DNA of 64,000 bases from Olleya marilimosa CAM030. GTDB lineage: Bacteria; Bacteroidota; Bacteroidia; Flavobacteriales; Flavobacteriaceae. Numbering within the stretch: the stretch's first letter is position 1; each line of letters starts with the position of its first letter. Below the pieces are notes generated by a model that did no database searches, was not told where the DNA came from, and worked only from the letters and a program-made list of their open reading frames with translations. The DNA is taken from assembly GCF_000518485.1 (NCBI RefSeq), contig NZ_JADR01000005.1, positions 1-64,000 on the forward strand, given 5' to 3'. Shown in pieces: positions 34,548 to 43,809 of the stretch. Position numbers and translations under genes: made by a program.

Positions 34548-35735
34548 ATGTTTTTATGTGAATTCAAAAAAACAATGGTTTTAATTATTGTCTATTTTTT
34601 TGCTATTAACGCTTACTCGCAATCTTATAACACGCAAGTAGAGGCAAGATTAATAGTGACCCAAGACAATGATATTATTAATATAAAGGGCGTTGCAATT
34701 AATAAAATGCAGTTGTCTAAAAGTATATCTTACAAACTATCTGTTTTTAAAACAGATAAAAATCAAAATAAATCTAAAAACGAGCAAAGCGGACAACTAG
34801 ATTTAAATGCAGATCAGCAAAAAGATTTGTCAACAACATCTATTAATTTCGATCAAGAGACTAAAGTGATAATTCTACTTTTAATTTTTGATTCTACAGA
34901 TAATATTATTGGTAAGGATAGAATCGTATATAACGATAATGAAGATAATACTCTTACTATTAAAAAAAATATAGCAGAAAAAATTGAAGACATTAGTGTC
35001 AAAATTTCTGCGCAATTAGTAAATAATGAAGTTGAGGCTAAAATAGAAACTGCTCAACAAAATGATTTTACAACCATAAAAGCTACAGCTTTCAATAAAA
35101 CTGAAATCACAAAAAGCTTAATATTTAAATTAATGGTTTTTGATAAAGAAGAAAGCGTTGATAATCTTCTTGAAGACAAAAAACAACGCTTTATTATATC
35201 TGCCAACCAAAAAATAGAATTAGCTGAGGCATCATTTAATAGTGTTGGAGATCAGCCAGTTATTTGCGTTATGCTAATTTATGACTTAGATAATAATTTG
35301 ATAGGTCAAGATCGAGTGGTTTACAATGATAAGTCTAATTTGGATATAGAAAACAAACAAAAATTATTAGAAAAATTAACTGAGGAACAGGCAAACTCAA
35401 AAGACGTTAATAGGGATAAAAGAGATGGTTTAGAGTTAAAAGGTATTGTCGTTGAAGACACAAAAACTAAACCAGGTAGGGACTTCTACAAGCTATTTTA
35501 TTCTTTATACACTCAAAACAATATTAACGGAAATAAAGTAGTGACTATCAAGGAGGTATTAGCATTAGGTAGAAACACGAAAATAGAAGTTATAGTTGGA
35601 GATGATGAGATTTTTTCGTTTTTTGTAAGACCTAGTCTTGAGTATTTAACTAAAATGAATGATTACGCGATTATAAACGTATACAAACATTTTAAAAAAC
35701 TTGAAAACGAATCTAAAACAATTAAACGCTATTAA
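34548..35735 (+). CDS. csgE: CsgE fused behind two CsgH-like domains
   Basis: 395 residues with a signal peptide to about residue 25 (INAYSQ). Residues about 28-125 and 150-262 are two related beta-sandwich-like domains; both contain a Y/F-K-L-x-V-F-x-K strand and end in IGKDRIVYND or IGQDRVVYND. They resemble the CsgH chaperone of alphaproteobacterial curli systems in strand pattern. The last 100 residues are CsgE: LKGIVVEDTKTKPGRDFYKLF, then VVTIKEVLALGRNTKIEV. CsgE gates the CsgG pore and delivers CsgA. The fusion would join chaperone and gate in one chain. The CsgH match is by eye. Confidence 0.82.
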   Translation: MFLCEFKKTMVLIIVYFFAINAYSQSYNTQVEARLIVTQDNDIINIKGVAINKMQLSKSISYKLSVFKTDKNQNKSKNEQSGQLDLNADQQKDLSTTSINFDQETKVIILLLIFDSTDNIIGKDRIVYNDNEDNTLTIKKNIAEKIEDISVKISAQLVNNEVEAKIETAQQNDFTTIKATAFNKTEITKSLIFKLMVFDKEESVDNLLEDKKQRFIISANQKIELAEASFNSVGDQPVICVMLIYDLDNNLIGQDRVVYNDKSNLDIENKQKLLEKLTEEQANSKDVNRDKRDGLELKGIVVEDTKTKPGRDFYKLFYSLYTQNNINGNKVVTIKEVLALGRNTKIEVIVGDDEIFSFFVRPSLEYLTKMNDYAIINVYKHFKKLENESKTIKRY

Positions 35736-35745
35736 CTTTTTAGAC

Positions 35746-36144
35746 ATGAAAAAATTACTAATAATTTTAATTTTCTCGGCTAGCTACTTCTGTGTTGGTC
35801 AACAATTATCTTATAAACCCATAAATCCTGCTTTTGGAGGAGATACTTTTAACTATCAATGGTTATTAAGTTCAGCCAACGCTCAAAATTCCTTTACAGA
35901 CCCAAAAGCAAACCAATCAGATGATGATAGCTCTTTAGCAGCATTTTCCGAAAATTTAAATAGACAAATACTTAGTCAGTTATCTAGATCTTTATTTCAA
36001 ACACAATTAGGAGAAGGTCTACAGGAAGGAAATTTTAGTTTTGGTAGTTTAGCACTAGAAGTTTATGACTCTGCAGAAGGTCTAGTCATTAATATCTTAG
36101 ATACAGCTACTGGAGAGCAGACACAAATTATAGTCCCAAATTAA
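35746..36144 (+). CDS. csgF: Curli assembly protein CsgF
   Basis: 132 residues from ATG 35746 (MKKLLIILIFSASYFCVGQQ, signal peptide); a TTG at 35701 lies within the csgE frame and is rejected. The mature N-terminus LSYKPINPAFGGDTFNYQWL matches the conserved CsgF start that inserts into the CsgG pore, where the NPxFGG motif is diagnostic. The C-terminus ends in INILDTATGEQTQIIVPN. CsgF couples the nucleator to the secretion channel at the cell surface. The gene follows csgE by 10 bp and precedes csgG by 17 bp. Confidence 0.94.
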   Translation: MKKLLIILIFSASYFCVGQQLSYKPINPAFGGDTFNYQWLLSSANAQNSFTDPKANQSDDDSSLAAFSENLNRQILSQLSRSLFQTQLGEGLQEGNFSFGSLALEVYDSAEGLVINILDTATGEQTQIIVPN

Positions 36145-36161
36145 CCATTTAACTATCCATC

Positions 36162-37649
36162 ATGCTAAATTATAGATCTGCATTTGCAGTCATATTATTT
36201 TTATTATTAACCAGTTGTGGCGCTTTTTTTAATCAGCCTTATAAGCAAGAACGAGCTAGGATTGGAGAAACATCTCCAGTAACACAAAAGTTAAAAGAGT
36301 TTCCGTTACCTCAAGAACCTGTGGTAGCAGGAGTTTATAACTTTAAAGACCAAACAGGTCAATATAAAGCTGTAGAAAACGGAAGTACATTTAGTACAGC
36401 TGTCTCTCAAGGAGGTACGACCATGTTAAGTAAAGCGTTAGAAGACTCAAAGTGGTTTACAGTTATTGAAAGAGAAAATCTAGGAAACCTTTTAAACGAA
36501 AGGAATATAATTAGATCTACACGTGACGAATATCGAAAAAACCAAAACCCAAACGAACCTAATTTGCCTCCATTACTGTATGCAGGAATATTATTAGAAG
36601 GAGGTGTAATATCCTATGATACTAATATTATAACAGGTGGTGCAGGAGCAAGATATTTAGGGGTTGGTACTTCAACACAATATAGACAAGACAGGATAAC
36701 AGTATATTTAAGAGCTGTATCTACATCTAGTGGTAGAGTATTAAAAACAGTATATATATCAAAAACAATTTTATCTCAAGCAGTATCTGCAAATCTGTTT
36801 AAGTACGTTAAGTTTCAAAGACTATTAGAGACTGAAATAGGTTTTACTAAGAATGAACCTGTGCAATTAGCCATGAAAGAGGCTATTGAAAAAGCTGTTG
36901 AAGCTTTAATTATAGAAGGAATTAAAGATGAGTTATGGTTACCTAGATTAAGCGAGGAAGCTACAGCTAAACTTATAGAAGATTATGATTCTGAAAAAGA
37001 TGAAGCTATTACTACAGAGTTATATGATCGTTTTTTAACAGAACGAAGAGGTGACTACGCTGTGTCTGCTGCATTAGGAGGTACGTTAATGAATGGTGAT
37101 TTGGCTAATCCACAACTAGCTTTTAATAGTAAATTAGGATTAAAACGTAAATTAAATCCATATTTAGCATTAGATGTTTCTTTCAATAAATTTAATTTAG
37201 AAAATAAAGAATTGTTTAATGACGGGTTTATGTCCTTTGATTTAAACCTAGAATATAAAATCCTACCATTTGACAACTTAACACCATACTTGTTTGGAGG
37301 TATTGGTACAAACGCATTGGATTATTTTAACACCATAGAACCTAAATTGCAAGCAGGTTTAGGAATAGAATATTTAGTAAAAGATAACCTAGGAGTATAT
37401 GTTTTTGGAGAGCATAACCTAGTATTTTCAGATAAGTTGGATGGTGTTGTATCTGGATCTATTGACGATATGTTTTATCGTTTTGGGTTAGGTGTTAATA
37501 TTTATTTATCTACACCAAATACTAAATTTAATCAACGTAAAGAATTAGAGCGACTTAAAAAAGCAGAATTAAAAGCGCTTAAAAAAGAAAACAGAAGACA
37601 GATGCAAGAGAAAAATAAGTCGGCACGTCAAAATATTAAAGATAATTAA
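36162..37649 (+). CDS. csgG: CsgG curli secretion channel fused to an outer-membrane barrel-like domain
   Basis: 495 residues against about 277 for E. coli CsgG. Lipobox LLLTSC (Cys19). Residues about 20-290 are CsgG: FPLPQEPVVAGVYNFKDQTG, the VIERENLGNLLNERN block, and LLYAGILLEGGVISYDTN. Residues about 305-455 form a porin-like domain (YAVSAALGGTLMNGD, LGLKRKLNPYLALDVSF, LTPYLFGGIG, FYRFGLGVNIYL) with alternating strands. The last 40 residues are a basic coiled coil (ERLKKAELKALKKENRR). The extra domain is absent from proteobacterial CsgG. Confidence 0.92.
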   Translation: MLNYRSAFAVILFLLLTSCGAFFNQPYKQERARIGETSPVTQKLKEFPLPQEPVVAGVYNFKDQTGQYKAVENGSTFSTAVSQGGTTMLSKALEDSKWFTVIERENLGNLLNERNIIRSTRDEYRKNQNPNEPNLPPLLYAGILLEGGVISYDTNIITGGAGARYLGVGTSTQYRQDRITVYLRAVSTSSGRVLKTVYISKTILSQAVSANLFKYVKFQRLLETEIGFTKNEPVQLAMKEAIEKAVEALIIEGIKDELWLPRLSEEATAKLIEDYDSEKDEAITTELYDRFLTERRGDYAVSAALGGTLMNGDLANPQLAFNSKLGLKRKLNPYLALDVSFNKFNLENKELFNDGFMSFDLNLEYKILPFDNLTPYLFGGIGTNALDYFNTIEPKLQAGLGIEYLVKDNLGVYVFGEHNLVFSDKLDGVVSGSIDDMFYRFGLGVNIYLSTPNTKFNQRKELERLKKAELKALKKENRRQMQEKNKSARQNIKDN

Positions 37650-37689
37650 TCTGTTAAATTTTAATTTAACATTTAAATAAGAGAAACAG

Positions 37690-39177
37690 ATGAAGACATT
37701 TTCAAAATATATAAGTTTAATTTTCATACTAGCAACAATAGTAAGTTGTAGTGAAGACAAAGTGTCCTTTAGCGGAACGGGTCAAATAACAGGAAAAGTA
37801 GTATCAAAAGGAGATAATGTACCTCTAGAAAATACAAGAGTATCTACAAATCCTAGTTCTAGTATTGTCTTTACAAACGCTACTGGTGATTTTGTAATTA
37901 ACAACGTTGCAGTAGGTACTTATTCTGTGCAGGCACAAAAAGAGGGATATTTATCAAAGTTTGAATCTGCTACAGTGACTGAGGATAATGATGTCAACGT
38001 TATTTTTGAGCTAGATATAGAAACTGCAAATAATGACGCGCCAAATGCGCCAATACTAGTGACACCAGCTAATAACGCAATAAATCAAACTTTAACTGTA
38101 GATTTAACTTGGGTTGGTACAGATCCGGAAGAAGATGAATTAACTTATGAAGTCCAAATTTTAAACGACCAAAATTCTGAGGTGTTAAATTTTACAGATT
38201 TAACAGATACCACTTTAACTGTTACAGGACTGGATTATGGAATTAAGTATTTTTGGCAAGTTTCAGCTTCAGACAATATTAACGATGCAGTTTTAAGCGA
38301 AACTTTTAATTTTAAAACCATTGAGTTTCCAAGCAACAGAGTTTTCTTCACCAGAAAAATTGATGGAAACAACGTTATATTTTCTGCAGATCCTGATGGT
38401 GTAGAGTATCAATTAACGTCTTCAAGTAGTAATAGTTGGAGACCAAGAAAAGCAAGTGGAATTGATAAATTAGCTTTTTTAAAGACAAATGGAGGGCAAA
38501 CTCATATTTACACAATGGACCTCAATGGGTCTAACATCACGCAGGTTACTAATAGTATTGCAGTTAATGGATTTAATTTGGAAGAACTGGATTTTGAGTG
38601 GAAGGATAATAATACCAAGTTAGTATTTCCAAATTTTGATAAGTTATATCAAATAAATGTAGATGGATCAGGATTAACACAAATACATCAAACGTTAAAT
38701 GGTAATTTTATAACAGAGGTTGATTGGAATCAATTTACCCAACGACTTGCCATTAAAACTAACAATGCTTCTGGTTATAATATTGAAATTTATACGCTAA
38801 GCGATACAGGAACAATTTTTAACTACGTTATGCAAGCAGTAAGTGGTGCAGCTGGAGGCTTAGATTTTTCTTTTGATGGTACTAAATTATTATACACGTA
38901 TGATATTTCTGGTAATCAAAATACAGATTACAGACAGTTAGATAATCATATCTTTATCTATGACACTTCTACTTTTGTGTCTAATGATATATCATTATCA
39001 AAACCTGCAGGTACAAATGATTTAGATCCAAAATTTTCACCTAATGAAGCTCAGGTTATTTTTGTTAATACATCAAATGATGGATTATCGCAAAAAAACA
39101 TAGTAGTAATCGATATATTAACTACTAATGATAGAACCCTGTTTTTAGAAAATGCAAAAATGCCAGATTGGAAGTAA
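37690..39177 (+). CDS. Lipoprotein with peptidase-regulatory-like, Fn3-like and beta-propeller domains
   Basis: 495 residues; lipobox ends at Cys20 (TIVSC). Residues about 30-110 form a carboxypeptidase-regulatory-like sandwich (ITGKVVSKGDNVPLENTRVS). Residues about 115-215 form a fibronectin-III-like domain (YFWQVSASDNINDAVLSE). From about 222 onward there are TolB/WD40-type propeller blades (IYTMDLNGSNITQVTN, LYQINVDGSGLTQIHQ). It follows csgG by 40 bp and ends the locus at a terminator. A role as surface accessory in fibre assembly or attachment is an inference from position. Confidence 0.83.
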   Translation: MKTFSKYISLIFILATIVSCSEDKVSFSGTGQITGKVVSKGDNVPLENTRVSTNPSSSIVFTNATGDFVINNVAVGTYSVQAQKEGYLSKFESATVTEDNDVNVIFELDIETANNDAPNAPILVTPANNAINQTLTVDLTWVGTDPEEDELTYEVQILNDQNSEVLNFTDLTDTTLTVTGLDYGIKYFWQVSASDNINDAVLSETFNFKTIEFPSNRVFFTRKIDGNNVIFSADPDGVEYQLTSSSSNSWRPRKASGIDKLAFLKTNGGQTHIYTMDLNGSNITQVTNSIAVNGFNLEELDFEWKDNNTKLVFPNFDKLYQINVDGSGLTQIHQTLNGNFITEVDWNQFTQRLAIKTNNASGYNIEIYTLSDTGTIFNYVMQAVSGAAGGLDFSFDGTKLLYTYDISGNQNTDYRQLDNHIFIYDTSTFVSNDISLSKPAGTNDLDPKFSPNEAQVIFVNTSNDGLSQKNIVVIDILTTNDRTLFLENAKMPDWK

Positions 39178-39204
39178 ATACTTACATTATGTCATTTTAA
39201 ATAG

Positions 39205-39237
39205 AAAAGCACACATATTACTTGTGTGCTTTTTATT
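39205..39237 (+). terminator. Terminator of the curli secretion operon
   Basis: AAAAGCACACA/TGTGTGCTTTT stem followed by a T tract. Confidence 0.88.
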
Positions 39238-39268
39238 TATAAATATCTTTGTAGTCTAACACAACACA

Positions 39269-40447
39269 ATGAGTTCCGAAATTTCTAAACGCTACAGTCA
39301 AAGAGGTGTATCAGCTTCTAAAGAAGATGTACACAACGCAATTAAAAACATTGATAAAGGTTTATTTCCTAAAGCTTTCTGCAAAATAGTACCTGATTAT
39401 TTAACCAACGATTCAGAGTATTGCTTAATTATGCATGCAGATGGTGCTGGTACAAAGTCATCCTTAGCCTATATGTATTGGAAAGAAACAGGTGATATTT
39501 CTGTTTGGAAAGGGATTGCACAAGATGCATTAATTATGAATATTGATGATTTGTTGTGTGTTGGTGCAACAGACAATATCATGCTATCTTCAACTATTGG
39601 AAGAAATAAAAATTTAATTCCAGGCGAAGTTATTTCAGCAATAATTAATGGAACAGAAGAGCTTATAGAGGATTTAAAAACCTTTGGAGTAACAATCCAT
39701 AGTACAGGAGGAGAAACTGCAGATGTAGGCGATCTAGTCCGCACAATTATCGTAGACTCTACAGTTACAGCAAGAATAAAACGAAGCGACGTTGTTGATA
39801 ATGCAAATATTAAGGCTGGAGATGTCATAGTTGGTCTAGAAAGTTTTGGTCAAGCAACTTATGAGAAAAGCTATAATGGAGGCATGGGAAGTAATGGACT
39901 AACTTCTGCTAGACATGATGTATTTAGTAAGTATTTAGCAAAGAAGTATCCTGAAAGTTTTGATGCCTCAGTACCAGAAGATTTAGTGTACTCTGGACAA
40001 GTAAAATTAACAGATAAAGTAGCAGATTCACCAATTGACGCTGGTCAATTAGTATTATCACCAACAAGGACTTATGCACCAATAATAAAAGGAATATTAT
40101 CTAAGTTTAATAATACAGAAGTACACGGTATGGTGCATTGTAGTGGAGGAGCACAAACAAAAATCCTTCATTTTATAGATAATCTTCATATTGTAAAAGA
40201 CAATTTGTTTCCAGTACCACCATTGTTTAAATTAATACAAGAACAATCTAAAACAGATTGGAAAGAAATGTACCAAGTGTTTAACTGTGGACATAGAATG
40301 GAACTTTATGTGTCACCAGAAATAGCAGAATCCATAATTAAAATTTCAAAATCATACAATGTTAATGCTCAGGTAATTGGACGTGTAGAAGCGTCAGATT
40401 CTAAAAAGCTTACAATAGAAAGTCAAAACGGAACGTTTATTTATTAA
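39269..40447 (+). CDS. purM: Phosphoribosylformylglycinamidine cyclo-ligase (AIR synthase)
   Basis: Fifth step of purine synthesis, closing the imidazole ring with ATP. 392 residues, the longer Bacteroidota form. SQRGVSASKEDVHNAI lies at the N-terminus. Other family blocks are MHADGAGTKSSLAYMYW (metal/ATP loop), QDALIMNIDDLLCVGA, TGGETADVGDLVRT, VGLESFGQ, and the C-terminal VHGMVHCSGGAQTKIL. It stands alone, without other pur genes adjacent. Confidence 0.93.
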   Translation: MSSEISKRYSQRGVSASKEDVHNAIKNIDKGLFPKAFCKIVPDYLTNDSEYCLIMHADGAGTKSSLAYMYWKETGDISVWKGIAQDALIMNIDDLLCVGATDNIMLSSTIGRNKNLIPGEVISAIINGTEELIEDLKTFGVTIHSTGGETADVGDLVRTIIVDSTVTARIKRSDVVDNANIKAGDVIVGLESFGQATYEKSYNGGMGSNGLTSARHDVFSKYLAKKYPESFDASVPEDLVYSGQVKLTDKVADSPIDAGQLVLSPTRTYAPIIKGILSKFNNTEVHGMVHCSGGAQTKILHFIDNLHIVKDNLFPVPPLFKLIQEQSKTDWKEMYQVFNCGHRMELYVSPEIAESIIKISKSYNVNAQVIGRVEASDSKKLTIESQNGTFIY

Positions 40448-40470
40448 TTAAAAATGATAAATTAGAAGAT

Positions 40471-41442
40471 ATGAGAGGCGTAATCCTAATGTGCTTACTG
40501 TTTTGTGTAAACAGTGTATTTGGTCAATCAGAACAATCAGTAAATCCGCAAAACTCAGAGCAACCAGTTAAGGTTTTAGACACAGTAAAGTGGAAGCAAT
40601 TAAACAAAGTAGGGTTAGATATAAACGAAGTCACTTTTGTTAACTGGAATGCTGGTGGAGCAAATTCGATTTCAGCTTTATTAGCCATAAAATCTAGTTT
40701 AAGATATAAAAAAAACAACTTAATTTGGTTTAATGAGGTCAGAACACGTTATGGTGTTAACAAACAAGAAAACCAACGTTTAAGAAAAACAGAAGACGAA
40801 TTAGAGTTAATCTCAACTTTAGGTTTTAGAAAAGACACCATAACAAATTGGTATTATTCTGGTCGTTTTAATTTTAAAACGCAATATGCCAATGGTTATA
40901 ATTATCCAAATAGAGACAATGCTATCTCAAGATTTATGGCACCAGGTTATTTGTTTATTGGTGGTGGTGTAGAGTATGGTAAAAATATTGAAAAGCTATC
41001 ATTCTATATGTCGCCATTAACTTTTAAAGCTACCTTTGTTTTAGATCAAGAATTAGCAGATAAAGGCTCTTTTGGTGTTACTCCTGCCATTTTTGATGCA
41101 TTAGGTAATAAAGTAGTAGAGGGTGAAAATGTAAGGACAGAAATGGGTGTTTTAGTAACAAACTCATATGAAACCCAAGTTTTAGAAAATATTTATATAA
41201 AAAATAGAGTCAGTTTATATACCGATTATTTAAATAGTTTTGGTAATATAGACGTAGATTGGGAAGTGGTTTTTGATTTTAAGGTTAATGACTTTGTAAA
41301 AGCTACTTTAGGCTCTCACCTTAGATACGACAATGATGTTAAAATTATTGAAGAAACAGAAATAGAAGACGAATTTGCAGAACGTGGAGCCTCATTACAA
41401 TGGAAACAACTTTTAGGAATTGGTGTGATTGTCGATTTTTAA
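40471..41442 (+). CDS. DUF3078 outer-membrane-associated protein
   Basis: 323 residues with a signal peptide to about residue 19 (CVNSVFGQ). The mature part matches the DUF3078 family of Bacteroidota: W-x-x-x-x-x-x-G-L-x-x-N followed by FVNWNAGGANSISALLA, then amphipathic strands (WFNEVRTRYGVNKQ, FLFIGGGVEYGKN), suggesting a small beta-barrel that ends in GIGVIVDF. Function unknown. It follows purM by 23 bp. Confidence 0.88.
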   Translation: MRGVILMCLLFCVNSVFGQSEQSVNPQNSEQPVKVLDTVKWKQLNKVGLDINEVTFVNWNAGGANSISALLAIKSSLRYKKNNLIWFNEVRTRYGVNKQENQRLRKTEDELELISTLGFRKDTITNWYYSGRFNFKTQYANGYNYPNRDNAISRFMAPGYLFIGGGVEYGKNIEKLSFYMSPLTFKATFVLDQELADKGSFGVTPAIFDALGNKVVEGENVRTEMGVLVTNSYETQVLENIYIKNRVSLYTDYLNSFGNIDVDWEVVFDFKVNDFVKATLGSHLRYDNDVKIIEETEIEDEFAERGASLQWKQLLGIGVIVDF

Positions 41443-41463
41443 AATTATAATCAAATAGAATTA

Positions 41464-42147
41464 TTGAAAACTAAAAAAGCTATAAGAATTTTCACACTAC
41501 TTGTTGTTATAATAAATATAGCTTCGATAGTTTTTGTGGATTTTTTCTACAGTCAAATTGTTAGACTAGCTTCAAGCATTCTATTTTTATTATTATTTGT
41601 TTTTTATAAAATAAAAGATAAAAACCTTATTGCTTTTATTTGTTTGTTAATTGTGGCAGATGCTTTTGATTTGTATTATAACCAACCATTTATTATTGAA
41701 ATCTACTCGGTTATTAAAATGTCAGCGTTCTTCCTGTTATGTATTAATTTATATAAAAAAATTAGACATCAAAAACTTGGTAATAGCATCACTGGATTAT
41801 TTATAACCGTAGTTATAATTAATATTTTAATAGGTTATAAAGCTGTATCAGAAATATCAACTTTATTAGAATATAGTCAGTTATTATCAATACAATTGTA
41901 TTGGATGGTCTGCGTGTTTTCTGGCGCATTAGCTGCTAAGTTTTACTTTTGTAACGACTCAGACAAAGCGGTCTATTTTGTTGCATTTACGTTTTTATTC
42001 ATATTTACAGACTTAAGTGGTTTTATAGCCAATTTTTTTGAAGCCTATATATTCTTTTACTTTGAAAGGGTTCTATATTTTTTAGGATTTATGACTTTAG
42101 GTTATTATTTGTTTTTTACTTCTAAAGCAGAAATTAAATACAATTAA
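41464..42147 (+). CDS. Hypothetical polytopic membrane protein
   Basis: 227 residues from a TTG start, 21 bp after the DUF3078 stop; no earlier or nearby ATG exists. Seven or eight predicted helices of about 20 residues are connected by short basic loops (YKIKDKN, YKKIRHQK), and the protein ends in TSKAEIKYN. The layout is reminiscent of YhhN/lysoplasmalogenase-like membrane proteins, but I cannot point to a diagnostic motif. Function unknown. Probably co-transcribed with the DUF3078 gene. Confidence 0.65.
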   Translation: MKTKKAIRIFTLLVVIINIASIVFVDFFYSQIVRLASSILFLLLFVFYKIKDKNLIAFICLLIVADAFDLYYNQPFIIEIYSVIKMSAFFLLCINLYKKIRHQKLGNSITGLFITVVIINILIGYKAVSEISTLLEYSQLLSIQLYWMVCVFSGALAAKFYFCNDSDKAVYFVAFTFLFIFTDLSGFIANFFEAYIFFYFERVLYFLGFMTLGYYLFFTSKAEIKYN

Positions 42148-42649
42148 TTATTATTAGTATAATTCTGATTTGATAAATTCTATCTATAAAAATGGATTTA
42201 TCAAGCTAAAAAAACAAATGCTAATAATAGCATCAATTGCATATAGTAGTCCAAATAGTTTAAAGTTGGAAATGTTTAATTTCTTGTATAAAAATAACCC
42301 TTTAGTTTTATCAGTATTACTTACAATATACAAGAGTATAAAAGTTAAAAACAGTTTAGTAATTAATACGTATCCTAAATTAGAACTGTTGGTGATTAAC
42401 AACAAAAGGTTAATCCCAAAAGAGGATAATGCAAAATTGCGATAGTAGTAAATTATGACCAAAAATTGATTTGTCATAGTTTTTAAACGTAAATAATAAG
42501 TTATTATTTTAGTAATCTTACACGTGGTCTTTTAAAAATAGTATGACTTAAACCATGGTAATAGTTCTGTTTTTAAAAATTAAATGGCTCCTGTTTTTCT
42601 ACTTAAATTTTAAATAAAAGCTTTATTGTAAGCAAACAATATTAAAGTA
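42148..42649. other. Intergenic region upstream of prfA
   Basis: About 500 bp of AT-rich sequence. Overlapping frames on both strands (TTG-started 91 codons at 42170..42445 on plus, 97 codons at 42184..42477 on minus) lack recognisable motifs and ribosome-binding context. I treat neither as a gene. A decayed membrane-protein tail remains possible. Confidence 0.45.
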
Positions 42650-42678
42650 TTGCAAATTCATAAATTATCGTATTTTTG
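42650..42678 (+). promoter_or_regulatory. prfA promoter
   Basis: TTG at 42650-42652 and TATTTTTG at 42671-42678 are 18 bp apart, 20 bp before the ATG. Confidence 0.75.
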
Positions 42679-42698
42679 TTTCACAATTTTAGAAGAAG

Positions 42699-43775
42699 AT
42701 GTTAGAGAAGTTACAAATAGTTAAGCAACGTTTTGATGAGGTTAGTGATTTAATCATTCAGCCTGATGTTATTACAGATCAAAAGCGTTATGTAGAGCTT
42801 AATAAAGAATATAAAGATTTACGTTTATTAATGGATAAACGCGAAATATATATTGAATATACTGAGAATTTAAAAGAAGCTGAAGAGATAATTGCAGATG
42901 GTAGTGATGCCGAAATGGTAGAAATGGCTAAAATGCAATATGACGAAGCTAAGGAAGCAATACCAAAATTAGAAGATGAGATCAGAGTATTATTGATACC
43001 TAAAGACCCTCAAGATTCTAAAAACGCAGTGGTCGAGCTTCGAGCTGGAACAGGTGGTGATGAAGCTAGTATTTTTGCAGGTGATTTATTTAGAATGTAC
43101 TCCAAATATTGCGAAAGCAGAGGGTGGAAAGTTGATACTGTAGATTATAGCGAAGGTACAAATGGTGGTTTTAAAGAAATCCAATTTGAAGTAACAGGAG
43201 ACGACGTTTATGGTACTTTAAAATTTGAAGCAGGAGTACATCGTGTACAACGTGTACCGCAAACCGAAACTCAAGGACGTGTGCATACAAGTGCAGCAAC
43301 TGTTATGGTGTTTCCAGAAGCAGAAGAGTTTGATGTTGAGATAAACCCTAAAGAGGTTCGTGTAGATTTTTTCTGTTCTTCAGGACCAGGTGGTCAGTCT
43401 GTAAATACAACCTATTCTGCAGTACGTTTAACGCACATCCCAACAGGATTAGTAGCACAATGTCAAGATCAAAAATCACAGCATAAAAACAAAGAAAAAG
43501 CCTTTAAAGTTTTACGTTCTAGATTATACGATTTAGAATTAGCCAAGAAAAACGAAGAAGATGCAGCTTTACGTGGTACAATGGTAACCTCTGGAGATAG
43601 AAGTGCTAAGATTAGAACGTATAACTACTCGCAAGGACGTGTTACAGATCACAGAATTGGTTTAACATTATACGATTTACAAAACATTGTAAATGGAGAT
43701 ATCCAAAAAATTATTGACGAATTACAATTAGCTGATAATACAGAAAAATTAAAAGCTAGTGACCAACATATTTAA
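42699..43775 (+). CDS. prfA: Peptide chain release factor 1
   Basis: RF1 ends translation at UAA and UAG. 358 residues, full length. The GGQ hydrolysis motif is in [20 protein letters not shown] (about residues 227-246). The codon-recognition region contains the P-x-T anticodon-like element expected just before it ([17 protein letters not shown]). The N-terminal helical domain and the C-terminal [14 protein letters not shown] block are intact. Followed directly by a small terminator, then pyrF. Confidence 0.97.
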   Translation: MLEKLQIVKQRFDEVSDLIIQPDVITDQKRYVELNKEYKDLRLLMDKREIYIEYTENLKEAEEIIADGSDAEMVEMAKMQYDEAKEAIPKLEDEIRVLLIPKDPQDSKNAVVELRAGTGGDEASIFAGDLFRMYSKYCESRGWKVDTVDYSEGTNGGFKEIQFEVTGDDVYGTLKFEAGVHRVQRVPQTETQGRVHTSAATVMVFPEAEEFDVEINPKEVRVDFFCSSGPGGQSVNTTYSAVRLTHIPTGLVAQCQDQKSQHKNKEKAFKVLRSRLYDLELAKKNEEDAALRGTMVTSGDRSAKIRTYNYSQGRVTDHRIGLTLYDLQNIVNGDIQKIIDELQLADNTEKLKASDQHI

Positions 43776-43779
43776 TTAC

Positions 43780-43804
43780 AAGCCTCTTCATTGAGGCTTT
43801 TTTT
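43780..43804 (+). terminator. prfA terminator
   Basis: AAGCCTC/GAGGCTT stem with a 6-nt loop and a T tract. It ends only a few bases before the pyrF ATG, so pyrF may depend on read-through or a start inside this region. Confidence 0.8.
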
Positions 43805-43809
43805 ATAGC

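Noticed and set aside
42170-42477. Overlapping ORFs of 91 (plus) and 97 (minus) codons
   Set aside because: Neither has motifs, a convincing start or a promoter. AT-rich random frames of this length are expected.
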